Shown here in pieces: positions 55,172-63,865 of a stretch of 64,000 bases of DNA (the first letter of the stretch is position 1; the number at the start of each line of letters is the position of its first letter). Source of the DNA: Lactiplantibacillus plajomi. GTDB lineage: Bacteria > Bacillota > Bacilli > Lactobacillales > Lactobacillaceae. The stretch lies in assembly GCF_005405405.1 (NCBI RefSeq), contig NZ_BJDZ01000001.1, forward strand, positions 89,340 to 153,339, in the 5' to 3' direction. The notes under the pieces are model-generated. The model was not told where the DNA came from and searched no databases. It worked only from the letters and a program-made list of their open reading frames with translations. Both the position numbers and the translations under genes were made by a program.

Positions 55172-56128
55172 ATGCGTCCAGGCTTATTACTCGTTAATTT
55201 GGGATCGCCCGCTAGCCCCCGGACGGCGGACGTCAAAAGTTATTTGCGGGAATTTCTCAGTGACCAAAACGTGGTCGAAATGCCACGGGCCGTTTGGCAG
55301 CCACTACTCCGCGGAATTATTTTGCCGACCCGTTCCTGGCGGTCAGCGACCTTCTACCGCGATATTTGGACGGCGGCTGGATCGCCGCTGACTGTGAACA
55401 GTGAACGTTTACGTGACCGCGTGCAGGCTCTGTTACCCGACTGGGACGTGCGCTTGGCGATGACCTACGGGGAACCGCACATCGCAACCACCTTAAAAGC
55501 GATGGCGAAAGCTGGCTGTGAACGGCCAGTCCTATTACCGCTGTTCCCTCAGTTTACCCAGAGCACCGATCAGGGCATCATCGACCAGGCGGACAGCGCC
55601 AACGTGCCCTACACGTTGGTGCACCACTTCTACGACCACCCCGGCTACCAACGGGCGCTGGCCGCTAAATTATGGGCGAGCTACCAGCAACACGACTATG
55701 ACGCGGTCATCTTTAGTTACCACAGTATTCCGACCGCGATGGTCCGCCACGGTGACCCCTACCAACGGGAATGTGAAGCCACAACCAAGGCCGTTTGCGC
55801 CCTATTACCGGACTTGCCGACCGACAAAGTCGTCACCGCCTACCAATCTAAATTCGGCCCGATGCCGTGGCTAAAACCCTACCTCCGTAACGAACTTTTA
55901 CAACTCGTCGAACTCGGCAAACGCAACGTCTTGGTGATTACGCCGTCCTTTGTTTGCGACTGTTTGGAAACCCTGGAAGAGGATAACGTTCAAAACTACC
56001 AAGCCTTTCGCGCTAGTGGTGGTGACCGTTTCGAACTAGTCCCGTGCCTGAACGCCGACCCGGACTTTGCCGCCAGCCTAGCCGAATTGGCGACCCAAAC
56101 GAGGGAGAAGGTCGGCACCCATGGCTAA
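55172..56128 (+). CDS. hemH: Ferrochelatase
   Basis: A 318-aa ferrochelatase-family protein. RPGLLLVNLGSPASPRTADVKSYLREFL is the conserved start; FSYHSIPTAM holds the catalytic His near 184, and PSFVCDCLETLEED the conserved acidic segment. It inserts iron into a porphyrin; in Firmicutes the substrate is usually coproporphyrin III. No other heme synthesis gene is in the window and most lactobacilli lack them, so it may use imported porphyrin. ATG 55172 lies 9 nt after AAGGGG; ATG 55163 is too close. It overlaps mntH by 8 nt. Confidence 0.93.
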   Translation: MRPGLLLVNLGSPASPRTADVKSYLREFLSDQNVVEMPRAVWQPLLRGIILPTRSWRSATFYRDIWTAAGSPLTVNSERLRDRVQALLPDWDVRLAMTYGEPHIATTLKAMAKAGCERPVLLPLFPQFTQSTDQGIIDQADSANVPYTLVHHFYDHPGYQRALAAKLWASYQQHDYDAVIFSYHSIPTAMVRHGDPYQRECEATTKAVCALLPDLPTDKVVTAYQSKFGPMPWLKPYLRNELLQLVELGKRNVLVITPSFVCDCLETLEEDNVQNYQAFRASGGDRFELVPCLNADPDFAASLAELATQTREKVGTHG

Positions 56129-57443
56129 AGTCCGACGCAGTCTTGAAGAAATCAATCAAAGCGTGGCTGTCCCCGACGTTTACCAAAGCGCCTTTTGGCA
56201 AAAATTTCTGGCGTACAGCGGTCCGGGCGCACTAGTTGCGGTCGGTTACATGGACCCCGGCAACTGGCTGACGTCGATTGCGGGGGGCGCCCAGTTTCAA
56301 TACCGGCTACTCGCAGTCCTGTTACTGTCAATTTTGGTTGCCATGTTCATGCAGGCACTGGCAATCAAACTGGGGGTCGTCACCCGCCAAGATTTGGCCC
56401 AGGCAATTGCCGCGACGCTGCCGCGACCGGTACGCTTCGCTGCGTGGATCTTAAACGAGTTGGCAATGATGGCAACCGACATGACCGGCGTTATTGGTAC
56501 CGCCTTGGCACTCAACATGCTGTTTAAGTTGCCGCTACTCTGGGGGATTTTACTCACAATCGGTGACGTGTTAGTGGTACTACTGTTTTTGCGTTTCGGC
56601 ATCCGGCGGGTCGAGTTTATCGTTCTACTGGCGATCCTGACGGTTGGCGTTATTTTTGGTATCGAAGTCGGACGGGCCAACGTCCAATTTGGCGCCGTCT
56701 TGAGTGGTTTTATCCCCAGCCAGTTGCTGGTCAAAAATCACGCCGCCCTGATTTTAAGCCTCGGCATCTTAGGGGCCACGATTATGCCCCATAACCTGTA
56801 CTTACACTCATCACTGGCTCAAAGCCGGCGCTATGATAACCACGACCCCGCACAAGTCAAAGAAACATTAAGGTTCGCCAACTGGGACTCCAACACCCAC
56901 CTAGTCGCGGCCTTCCTGATCAACGCACTTTTGCTAGTTTTAGGCGGCAGCCTATTTTTTGGGCACGGTCGAGCACTAGCCAGCCTCCAAGCGGTCTTTC
57001 ACGGTTTGCAAAGTTCCGCAATTGTCGGTCAACTTGCCAGCCCCTTAATGGGCGGTCTATTCGCGCTTGCCCTGTTGATCACCGGGCTAATTTCTTCCAT
57101 CACCAGCACCTTAGCGGGGCAAATCGTGATGGAAGGTTACCTACACATCCGCTTACCACTATGGCAACGGCGGTTACTCACCCGGGCAGTCACCCTAATC
57201 CCGATTTTAATTATCGGTTGGCTCGTCGGCTTTAACGACCACGCCCTTGAAACAATGATTATTGACGCCCAGGTCGCGTTAAGCCTGGCGTTACCGTTTA
57301 CGATTGTTCCATTGGTTATGCTGACCAGTAACGCGAAGTTAATGAAACAACACGTCAACTCCCACTGGGTGCAGCTGCTCGGTTACACGTTAGCCATTAT
57401 TATTAGCTTATTAAATCTCGATTTAATTATTAACTTATTTTAA
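56121..57443 (+). CDS. mntH: Nramp-family Mn2+/Fe2+ transporter MntH
   Basis: A 440-aa protein with 11 membrane helices. GYMDPGNWLTSIAGGAQF is the first-helix DPGN motif and IMPHNLYLHSSL the sixth-helix MPH motif that bind the metal. It imports manganese or iron with protons. The ATG lies inside the 3' end of hemH (8-nt overlap), so translation is probably coupled, which favours an iron-linked role alongside ferrochelatase. Lactobacilli often carry several Nramp paralogues. Confidence 0.93.
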   Translation: MAKVRRSLEEINQSVAVPDVYQSAFWQKFLAYSGPGALVAVGYMDPGNWLTSIAGGAQFQYRLLAVLLLSILVAMFMQALAIKLGVVTRQDLAQAIAATLPRPVRFAAWILNELAMMATDMTGVIGTALALNMLFKLPLLWGILLTIGDVLVVLLFLRFGIRRVEFIVLLAILTVGVIFGIEVGRANVQFGAVLSGFIPSQLLVKNHAALILSLGILGATIMPHNLYLHSSLAQSRRYDNHDPAQVKETLRFANWDSNTHLVAAFLINALLLVLGGSLFFGHGRALASLQAVFHGLQSSAIVGQLASPLMGGLFALALLITGLISSITSTLAGQIVMEGYLHIRLPLWQRRLLTRAVTLIPILIIGWLVGFNDHALETMIIDAQVALSLALPFTIVPLVMLTSNAKLMKQHVNSHWVQLLGYTLAIIISLLNLDLIINLF

Positions 57444-57445
57444 AA

Positions 57446-57476
57446 TTAACCCCCGCCAAAAGCTGGCGGGGGTTAA
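57446..57476. terminator. Bidirectional terminator after mntH
   Basis: TTAACCCCCGCC (57446-57457) pairs perfectly with GGCGGGGGTTAA (57465-57476) between two convergent genes. Confidence 0.75.
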
Positions 57477-57491
57477 CCTATTCTTTACAGT

Positions 57492-58370
57492 TTAGCTTAA
57501 GTGCGCTTGAATAAAAGTCTGTTCGTCATCGACCGCCCGTTGGCCCAGCGGGTCGCGTTGATCGATTAAAAAGACGTGCCCGCGTGGTTGTTCGGCTGTC
57601 CCGTAGCACCGATAAACGTGTTCGATGTCGCGCGTCTTGAACAGTGCCGCCAACCGTAAAGCGTTAGGCTTCAAAAAGTCGGCGGTGGCCGTACAAATGA
57701 ACGTTGGCAAAAACGGGGCTTGAATGGCGCTCTCAGTCGCTAACTGTGCCCGGTGCGTTGCCACCACCTTTTCCGGAAAGTAGGCCCGGACCGCCCCGGC
57801 TAACGCGTCTGGTCGCAGTAATTCGGTGGCCGCACTATTTAAGATCAGTGCCCGCACCGTCATTTCCGGTCGCGAGTAACCAAATAACCGCCGAAACTGC
57901 GGGTTAGTCAAGATTGTCGCGTACTGTTCCGCCATTTGACCACCGGCGCTGTCCCCCATCAGAATCACGTTGTTCAAGTCCAGGTGGTACTCGTCAGCGT
58001 GCGCCACCACCCAATCAACGTAGCAGTTAACGTCGTCAAGCTCAGCGGGAAAAGTCACTGCCGGAGCTAAACGGTAATTGGGGTTCACAAAGGCAAAACC
58101 ACGCCGCGCCCAATCTAACCCGTAAAACTGGTAGGTTTCCTTGGTCCCGTAACACCAACCGCCACCGTGAATATTAATAATCGTCGCTAACGGCCGTTTA
58201 GCCGCCGTTGGTACGTATAAGTCTAACAGGTGCCACGGGCGTTTTGGCCCGTATGCGAGGTCGTTATAGCGCCGAACCCCCGCCACGTTAGTCGGTAACC
58301 CGGCATCGCGGCGGTCATCACTGGCCTTAAAATCACGGCGGAGTTGCGCCACCGTTTGTTCTTCCGTCAT
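57492..58370 (-). CDS. Alpha/beta-hydrolase-3 family esterase
   Basis: A 292-aa cytoplasmic esterase of the hormone-sensitive-lipase-like group. NIHGGGWCYG is the oxyanion-hole HGGGW motif, VILMGDSAGGQMAEQYA the nucleophile elbow (Ser near 149), and GHVFLIDQRD probably carries the catalytic His. Substrates are likely short-chain esters or acetylated sugars. The ATG at 58370 is preceded by GTGGGTG, a weak site; a start 24 bp upstream is possible. Confidence 0.88.
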   Translation of the reverse strand: MTEEQTVAQLRRDFKASDDRRDAGLPTNVAGVRRYNDLAYGPKRPWHLLDLYVPTAAKRPLATIINIHGGGWCYGTKETYQFYGLDWARRGFAFVNPNYRLAPAVTFPAELDDVNCYVDWVVAHADEYHLDLNNVILMGDSAGGQMAEQYATILTNPQFRRLFGYSRPEMTVRALILNSAATELLRPDALAGAVRAYFPEKVVATHRAQLATESAIQAPFLPTFICTATADFLKPNALRLAALFKTRDIEHVYRCYGTAEQPRGHVFLIDQRDPLGQRAVDDEQTFIQAHLS

Positions 58371-58641
58371 TTGATCACCCACTACTTTCCACACGCCTAC
58401 TCAAAATAAGCACACTGCCAATTCGGCGTATGCTAAAATAAAAGCCGTCGTTATCACGAGGATAACCACGGCCGCGAAACGAATTGGCTTGAATATACGT
58501 GCTAATATATTACTTCGTTTCACGTCTCATTATAACAGAAAAAAGTTACGATGAGTTTGCAGAGTAATTACAAACTTACATTTTAATTTCACCCCCGCCA
58601 CCATCAAGATGGTGACGGATACATAGAAAGGAAGTTATCAC

Positions 58642-59478
58642 ATGGTTAAAATAGCCGTTTTATCAGACGTTCACGGTAACGCCACCGCGCTAGAGGCCGT
58701 CTTAGCAGATGCTCAGGCAGAAAACGTCAATGAATACTGGACGGTTGGCGACTTAACGGTTCGCGGACCGGAATCCGAACGTTGTATGGCCCTCCTGGAT
58801 GCCGTCCAACCAACCGCCTACGTATTAGGCAACCACGAGCAAAACTACCAAAAGGTGCTGGACGCCGATCCCGACAAATTTACCAAGCCCAAACAGGTGA
58901 TGGCCACCATCCTGACCGCTTACGATCGTCGGCAACTCACAGCAGCCCACTTTGATCAATTACGGCAACTACCACTGACCGTGACCAAGCACGTGGGACC
59001 ACTGACCATCCGCCTGCAACACGTCCTGCCGACCTTTGCGAGCGGTCACGCCCTGGCACCAACGGCGGAACAGGCTAACTTCGATCAAGCCGCCACTGGC
59101 CAGCCGGACATCGTGATTTACGCGCACACCCATCAAGCAATCATGCGTTACTCCACCCGTGGCCAACTGATTTTAAACGCCGGCACGGTCGGGCTACCGA
59201 CCGCCGTGAACCCCAACTTAAGGCAACCACGGGCGTCGTACCTGCTGCTAACGATCGATCAACGGGGACTTCAGGCAATCGACTACCGCCAAGTCGACTT
59301 TGATTGGCGTCAGGCCATTGAGATTGCCCGGCAACGCCACCTGCCCTACTTCGACTTTTATGCACAAACTTTAAAAACCAATGCTTATCAATACGCACCG
59401 AGTGCGGTCGCCGCCTATAATATTCAACATGATATGGATAAACAGGCGCGCCAAATTTTACGCAACCACCGGCGCTGA
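58642..59478 (+). CDS. Metallophosphoesterase (calcineurin-like, YfcE-type)
   Basis: A 278-aa enzyme with the metal-binding motifs AVLSDVHGNATALEAVL (Asp, His), TVGDLTVRGPES (GD), VLGNHEQNY (Asn, His) and IVIYAHTHQAIM (His). YfcE/MJ0936-like members hydrolyse phosphodiesters in vitro; the physiological substrate is unknown. Its C-terminal 60 residues extend beyond the minimal fold. AAGGAAG precedes the ATG. It stands alone. Confidence 0.9.
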   Translation: MVKIAVLSDVHGNATALEAVLADAQAENVNEYWTVGDLTVRGPESERCMALLDAVQPTAYVLGNHEQNYQKVLDADPDKFTKPKQVMATILTAYDRRQLTAAHFDQLRQLPLTVTKHVGPLTIRLQHVLPTFASGHALAPTAEQANFDQAATGQPDIVIYAHTHQAIMRYSTRGQLILNAGTVGLPTAVNPNLRQPRASYLLLTIDQRGLQAIDYRQVDFDWRQAIEIARQRHLPYFDFYAQTLKTNAYQYAPSAVAAYNIQHDMDKQARQILRNHRR

Positions 59479-59591
59479 AAAAATGCTAAGAATCGAGTTA
59501 AAATAGTTCCAATTTGGCGTGATTTCTGTATACTGTTTAAGTCGGCGTTTTTTCTCACGTAACGCCCGGCTTAAGAGAGGAGTCACGATTT

Positions 59592-60113
59592 ATGTACTTA
59601 AAAAAAGCAACCCTTGATGATCTCGATACGATCATCGATATTTTGAGCGACGGCCGTAACCAACTCGCCGAATCCGGTGTTGACCAGTGGCAGGGCGACT
59701 ACCCGTCCCGCAAACAAATTACGGCTGACATTATGCAAGGCGCGGCCTTCCTAGTTAATTCGGACGACAACGCCACGGTTGGCGCGGTCGCCGTGGTCCA
59801 GTCCCCAGACGAGACTTACACAACGGCCCACGCGGAATGGCTCAACCAAAACGACCCCTACCGCGTTATTCACCGGGTCGCAATCCATTCCAACCATGCC
59901 GGTCACGGCTACGCCACCCAATTATTTGAAAAGGTGATCGACCACATTACCCGCCGGCACCCCGAAATCAAGAGCATCCGCATTGATACCCACTCGGACA
60001 ACTTAGCGATGCAACACTTGATTGCTAAGATGAACTTCAAACGGGTCGGTGAAATGGTTGGCGTTTACCACACTGACGATATTTGCTACGTTTATGAAAA
60101 ATTAATTCACTAA
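59592..60113 (+). CDS. GNAT-family N-acetyltransferase
   Basis: A 173-aa acetyltransferase. HRVAIHSNHAGHGYATQLFEKVIDHI carries the acetyl-CoA loop (N-H-A-G-H-G-Y-A), followed by IRIDTHSDNLAMQHLIAKMNFKRVGEM. The N-terminal YLKKATLDDLDTIIDIL and QWQGDYPSRKQI are typical of a Lactobacillales subfamily. Acceptor unknown. AGAGGAG precedes the ATG and a terminator follows. Confidence 0.88.
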   Translation: MYLKKATLDDLDTIIDILSDGRNQLAESGVDQWQGDYPSRKQITADIMQGAAFLVNSDDNATVGAVAVVQSPDETYTTAHAEWLNQNDPYRVIHRVAIHSNHAGHGYATQLFEKVIDHITRRHPEIKSIRIDTHSDNLAMQHLIAKMNFKRVGEMVGVYHTDDICYVYEKLIH

Positions 60114-60120
60114 ATTGTTG

Positions 60121-60146
60121 AGCCTCCGCTTGCGGGGGCTTTTTTG
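60121..60146 (+). terminator. Terminator of the GNAT gene
   Basis: AGCCTCCGC and GCGGGGGCT form a short hairpin followed by TTTTTT. Confidence 0.8.
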
Positions 60147-60210
60147 TCGTGATTTTTTAAATCATTAAACAAATTACGGTCAACGGCTCAAGCTAAAGGT
60201 TTTCACACTT

Positions 60211-60256
60211 AAACACGAATATTATAGTGTTAATAAAATTCAATAATTCGTTATTT
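60211..60256 (+). promoter_or_regulatory. Possible PurR boxes before the nucleobase permease
   Basis: AAACACGAATATT (60211-60223) resembles the CGAA-centred PurBox of Bacillus PurR, and AATAATTCGTTATTTT (60242-60257) resembles the inverted TTCG box. The CGAA-TTCG spacing (27 nt) is near but not identical to the usual one. GTTCGTAT near 60299 is a third similar site. Purine control of a permease/phosphoribosyltransferase pair would make sense. Inference. Confidence 0.35.
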
Positions 60257-60328
60257 TCCTATAATTTACTGGATTTAAACCATTTTATATTGTATATTGT
60301 TCGTATCAAAAGCAAAGGTGGAATTATT

Positions 60329-61405
60329 TTGCACTGGTTAGCAGATTTTCTCGCCGCAATCGGCGTTGTTTTAAACGGGATTCCCCAAGGGATTATGGCG
60401 ATGACGCTTGGCTTTGCCGTTTTCCCGACCGCATTTTCATTCGGATTGGCCGCACTGGTAAACGGGGTCGCCGGCTCGGTCGCTCCAATTTCGTTCCAAG
60501 CGGAATCGTTGGCGCTCACGGGGCACCTTGGTAAGAACTTACGGGAACGGACCTCAATCATCTTCTTCGGTGCCACCATCATGTTAGTGATTGGGCTTAC
60601 CGGCTCACTAACCAAAATCGTTGACGTACTCGGTAGTCAGATCATGGCCGGAATGATGGCCGGCGTCGGGCTGATGTTAGCAAAAATCGCCCTGCAAATG
60701 GCCAAGGACGAGGCCCACTTCGGCTGGTTATCAATTGGGATGGCCGCTGTCACTTACATCATCAGTCACGACCTAGTCTGGACGATTGCCATTTCGGTTA
60801 TTGGCACTAGCGGCTACGCGGTCATTGGCGAACATTACCGCGTCACGCTTCCCGCTCACGTTACCGCCCGTAAGTTTCAGTTCGTCAAACCGCTGGTCAG
60901 CGTCAAAATTTTACGCGGCGCCCTGAGTTTAGCCTGCTTGAACATTGGCGCCAACATTTCCTACGGCTTGATCACCGGTCAAATGACCGGCCAGAAGCCC
61001 AACCCGGTTAACTTAAACTTGCTGACGAGCACCCAGGCGTTAGCCGACTTCGGAACCAGTTTACTCGGTGGTGCGCCAGTCGAAACGATTATTTCCGCGA
61101 CCGCCAGTGCACCGGAACCGGTCGTGGCTGGTATTATCATGATGCTGATCATGGCCGTGATTTTACTACTGGGTTGGTTACCAAAAATCGGTCAGTACGT
61201 GCCCAGCGCTTCAATCGCCGGTTTCTTACTGATTCTCGGTGCGGTCGTAATTTTTCCAGAAAACGCCGCAACTGCCATGCACGGCTCACTGTCAACCGTT
61301 GCCGGCATCACACTAGTCGTTACCGCGCTTGTTGATCCGTTTACCGGACTCTTGAGCGGCGCCTTACTGAAATTCGGCTTACCATTATTAGGATTGGGGA
61401 TCTAA
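60329..61405 (+). CDS. NCS2-family-like nucleobase permease (short form)
   Basis: A 358-aa membrane protein with about 10 helices, shorter than most NCS2 permeases (about 420-450 aa). GIPQGIMAMTLGFAVFPTAF, APISFQAESLALTGHLGKNLRER and TSLLGGAPVETIISAT are conserved-looking segments. The phosphoribosyltransferase gene 2 nt downstream points to purine or pyrimidine uptake. Start is TTG 60329, 7 nt after AAAGGTGG; the GTG further up at 60227 has no site. Confidence 0.68.
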   Translation: MHWLADFLAAIGVVLNGIPQGIMAMTLGFAVFPTAFSFGLAALVNGVAGSVAPISFQAESLALTGHLGKNLRERTSIIFFGATIMLVIGLTGSLTKIVDVLGSQIMAGMMAGVGLMLAKIALQMAKDEAHFGWLSIGMAAVTYIISHDLVWTIAISVIGTSGYAVIGEHYRVTLPAHVTARKFQFVKPLVSVKILRGALSLACLNIGANISYGLITGQMTGQKPNPVNLNLLTSTQALADFGTSLLGGAPVETIISATASAPEPVVAGIIMMLIMAVILLLGWLPKIGQYVPSASIAGFLLILGAVVIFPENAATAMHGSLSTVAGITLVVTALVDPFTGLLSGALLKFGLPLLGLGI

Positions 61406-61407
61406 TT

Positions 61408-61950
61408 ATGACAAAGACTTATGAATTAACGATTGGCCCGTTAAAACGGAAATTACCACTGATTAAAATTAACCCGACGACCACGATTGCCTCGTTCGTT
61501 TTACTGGGCGATGCGGAACTGACCGCCTACGCGGCTGAACAACTCGGGCAAAAATTAGCGGACGTCGACTTCGACTACCTCGTGACGATGGAAAGTAAGG
61601 GCATCCCGTTGGCGCAAGTCCTCAGTGACCAGACCAACCACCCGCACTTCATCGTCCTGCGTAAAAGCGTTAAGGACTACATGCACGCCCCGCTTACCGA
61701 AGCCGTTCACGCCATTACGACTAGCGCTGACCAGGAACTCGTACTGGACGGTGCGGACGCGGATTTAATCCGCGGTAAGCGGGTCGTGATCGTTGACGAT
61801 GTCATTAGCAGTGGTGGTTCACTAACCACCGCCCGCGCGCTCCTCAAACAAGCGGGTGCGACCGTCGTCAAGCAGCTCGCCATCTTAGCGGAAGGTCCGG
61901 CCGCCGAACGCACCGACATCGACTTTCTGGCACCACTGCCACTGTTTTAA
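61408..61950 (+). CDS. Purine-type phosphoribosyltransferase
   Basis: A 180-aa type I PRTase. The PRPP-binding loop is RVVIVDDVISSGGSLTTARALLK; DYLVTMESKGIPLAQVL and FIVLRKSVKDYM match the adenine/xanthine phosphoribosyltransferase group. It converts a free base and PRPP to the nucleotide. The base is uncertain (adenine-like by similarity), and a canonical apt gene may exist elsewhere. It is coupled to the permease, so import and trapping are probably joined. Confidence 0.85.
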   Translation: MTKTYELTIGPLKRKLPLIKINPTTTIASFVLLGDAELTAYAAEQLGQKLADVDFDYLVTMESKGIPLAQVLSDQTNHPHFIVLRKSVKDYMHAPLTEAVHAITTSADQELVLDGADADLIRGKRVVIVDDVISSGGSLTTARALLKQAGATVVKQLAILAEGPAAERTDIDFLAPLPLF

Positions 61951-61965
61951 AGAATACTACCTACT

Positions 61966-62004
61966 AACCTCCTTCCGCGTGATTTCGCACGAAGGAGGTT
62001 TTTG
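61966..62004 (+). terminator. Terminator after the phosphoribosyltransferase
   Basis: AACCTCCTTC (61966-61975) pairs with GAAGGAGGTT (61991-62000), followed by TTTT; CGTG/CACG pairing extends the loop side. Confidence 0.8.
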
Positions 62005-62107
62005 GCGTATCCTTTACGTCGCTATTTAGTGAGAGCCACATCCACACCAGTGCCCCTTTAAGGACTGGCCTTTGCACCGGAAAATACCGAGCCCGACAGC
62101 GCACCGT

Positions 62108-62272
62108 TCAACTTGGCTTGGTTGATTGGCAACGTTCCTCGTTTTCCACTTCGATAGCTTTCACGTCACTCAAGGCACGCTTGGTATTCTCGATATCATG
62201 GCCATTAGTTTCCGTAATCGAGTTAATTTATTCTTCGGTAAGTCTCTTTTTTGTTAATACTTCTTGTTTCAC
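62108..62272 (-). pseudogene. Small gene interrupted by an in-frame TAA
   Basis: From GTG 62272, after AAAGGATG, the frame reads MKQEVLTKKRLTEE, then TAA (62230-62228), then INSITETNGHDIENTKRALSD and on to TGA 62108. Reading through the TAA gives a 54-aa charged helical protein. A single change from CAA (Gln) to TAA would explain it. No family is recognised. It belongs to a cluster of tiny minus-strand genes. It could also be a genuine 14-aa peptide. Confidence 0.4.
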
Positions 62273-62405
62273 AGTGATCATCCTTTCACGCTTTTATTAC
62301 GTGGTACAACCGCAATTCAAGGCATAAAAAGTAAGCCTTTTTACGTCATGCTTGGGACAGCTTTAGGTATAAAAATAGCACTCAACATCTTTAGTCGAAT
62401 GCTTC

Positions 62406-62564
62406 TCAAAAGTCGATTTCATTTTCATCCTGGTACTTTAAAAAATCTAAATATTCCTGATAAGCTTTCTGGGCTTCCTGAGGAGGGGCGTCAATCAAGA
62501 CTACTTTTTGATTTTCATCCCACCTAAACCATTCGGGATGTTTCATTAGTTCAAGTACTAGCAT
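62406..62564 (-). CDS. 52-aa acidic protein, tandem paralogue A
   Basis: The protein starts MLVLELMKHPEWFRWDENQK and ends YLDFLKYQDENEIDF. It shares HPEW-x-x-W, D-A-P-x-E-A-x-K-x-YQEYLD-x-LK and NEIDF with the gene at 62698-62859, so the two arose by duplication. ATG 62564 follows GAGGGGGG at about 9 nt; an in-frame ATG at 62594 precedes that site. It is soluble and acidic, with two probable helices. No function is known; small immunity or antitoxin-like roles are possible but unsupported. Confidence 0.6.
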   Translation of the reverse strand: MLVLELMKHPEWFRWDENQKVVLIDAPPQEAQKAYQEYLDFLKYQDENEIDF

Positions 62565-62697
62565 TAATGCTTCCCCCCTCAAGTACAGTTTCATAACGCT
62601 TTGCCATTCGATTAACCTACACCCTATTTGTGTAAATGCGAATAGCTCAACGAACAGTCCTCAGCTTCTTTGCTTGAAATATAGCACTTGGTGGGGG

Positions 62698-62859
62698 CTA
62701 AAAGTCTATTTCATTATCATCACAGAACTTAAGTAAATCTAAATATTCTTGATAAAGTTTTTTTGCCTCTTCAGGCGCGTCATCTCTGATTGTTAGTCTT
62801 CCCGTCTCCCTAGACCAAGTGGACCATTCTGGATGCATCGCAAACTCTGGGACCAGCAT
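62698..62859 (-). CDS. 53-aa acidic protein, tandem paralogue B
   Basis: The protein starts MLVPEFAMHPEWSTWSRETG and ends YLDLLKFCDDNEIDF, TAG at 62698. It is clearly related to paralogue A, which lies 133 bp downstream on the same strand. ATG 62859 follows GAAGGTG at about 8 nt. The conserved Trp, the D-D/I-D-A-P turn and the acidic C-terminus suggest selection for one fold. AT-rich codons differ from core genes of the window. Confidence 0.58.
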   Translation of the reverse strand: MLVPEFAMHPEWSTWSRETGRLTIRDDAPEEAKKLYQEYLDLLKFCDDNEIDF

Positions 62860-62948
62860 GCCTTATTCACCTTCTTCAAATAATCTTTCACAACTAGGTT
62901 CTATTTATTAGATTCATATCCTATTAAAGAACTCAGCTGATGAGTACT

Positions 62949-63176
62949 TTACCCGACACCATAGACAAATAACTTAGGCGGGTCGGTTTTAAAATTTAAC
63001 GTTCCAACAGCTAATTCCTCAATAAACTCCTTAAAAAACATCGAACTAAATTGTCCCTGTAAATCTGCCCTATGTGTTTCCTTATTAACCGTTACTGTGC
63101 CTTCAATATTATCCGTGACCACTCGATAAACACGATAATGATTATCATCTAAAATCAATGTATAGGTCATCATCAT
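62949..63176 (-). CDS. Hypothetical 75-aa protein
   Basis: The protein (MMMTYTLILDDNHYRVYRVV to FKTDPPKLFVYGVG) has four or five alternating beta segments and no membrane helix. GTGGAGCG lies about 9 nt before the first ATG of the MMM cluster. No family is recognised. It lies upstream of the paralogue pair, on the same strand, in AT-rich sequence, so it probably belongs to the same acquired cluster. Confidence 0.45.
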   Translation of the reverse strand: MMMTYTLILDDNHYRVYRVVTDNIEGTVTVNKETHRADLQGQFSSMFFKEFIEELAVGTLNFKTDPPKLFVYGVG

Positions 63177-63272
63177 TACAGCTCGCTCCACTTCCATTTA
63201 ACCAAAATAACCGATTATTGAAAATTAGATGAGTAAATTTTGGGGTCTCTGAATAGCTCAGTCCTTTACTAT

Positions 63273-63464
63273 CTAACGTAATTGTATCATGTTCCAAAGG
63301 AAAGCCACTACATAAACACTGTAAGCTTTTGCATAACTTGAATCGAAATTTCTAACTATCGTCCCATAAATGTGAGAGTCAAACAGTTCGTTTTCATAAA
63401 AGAGGTATGATCTATAACTTTTTCGAACTCGGTCCTCGATTTTTGTCACAACAATCGCCCACAT
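63273..63464 (-). CDS. Possible 63-aa protein
   Basis: The frame starts MWAIVVTKIEDRVRKSYRSY and ends SVYVVAFLWNMIQLR. It is aromatic-rich and basic, with a hydrophobic end. The ribosome binding site is poor (GAAGCG close to the ATG). It lies in line with the other tiny genes but could be a fragment of a larger degraded gene. Confidence 0.3.
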   Translation of the reverse strand: MWAIVVTKIEDRVRKSYRSYLFYENELFDSHIYGTIVRNFDSSYAKAYSVYVVAFLWNMIQLR

Positions 63465-63728
63465 TTTCGCTTCATTTTCTGGCTTCCAGTAAGCTTCATT
63501 CGATTAAATTTAAACGCCCTTTTGCAAATTAAGAGGTATGCTTTGCGCCTGGTACTCTCTTTTCTCCCAATAACTGAGTTTGATTATTGTCCTCTCTACC
63601 TGAATTTTCAACAATATAGGACGGTTCAACCTATACCGCTGTCCCCTACTTTGTAATATACGAAACACTGAAATGTGCAAGCTGTTTGGACACTCAGTGC
63701 CTTCGTATAACTTCTGAAAACACAAAAA

Positions 63729-63755
63729 GACCGTCATATCAAAGATATGACGGTC
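63729..63755 (-). terminator. Strong hairpin in the right-hand accessory tail
   Basis: GACCGTCATATC (63729-63740) pairs perfectly with GATATGACGGTC (63744-63755) around AAA; the minus strand continues TTTTTGTG. It would end transcripts coming from the right. Confidence 0.75.
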
Positions 63756-63865
63756 ACCTGTAGGTACCGAAAGCTATATAAATAGCTTGCTAGTACCGGC
63801 GATCGGGATAAAACTCAGCTCCAAACGGTTGATATGACAGCATCCGTTTAGAGCATTTTACAGAG

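Noticed and set aside
62118..62527. Plus-strand frames at 62.1-62.5 kb
   Set aside because: They run antisense to the small minus-strand genes, which have good ribosome binding sites; the plus frames have none.
63510..63737. 75-codon minus-strand frame at the right end
   Set aside because: It starts within the terminator hairpin at 63729-63755, has no ribosome binding site and no recognisable features.
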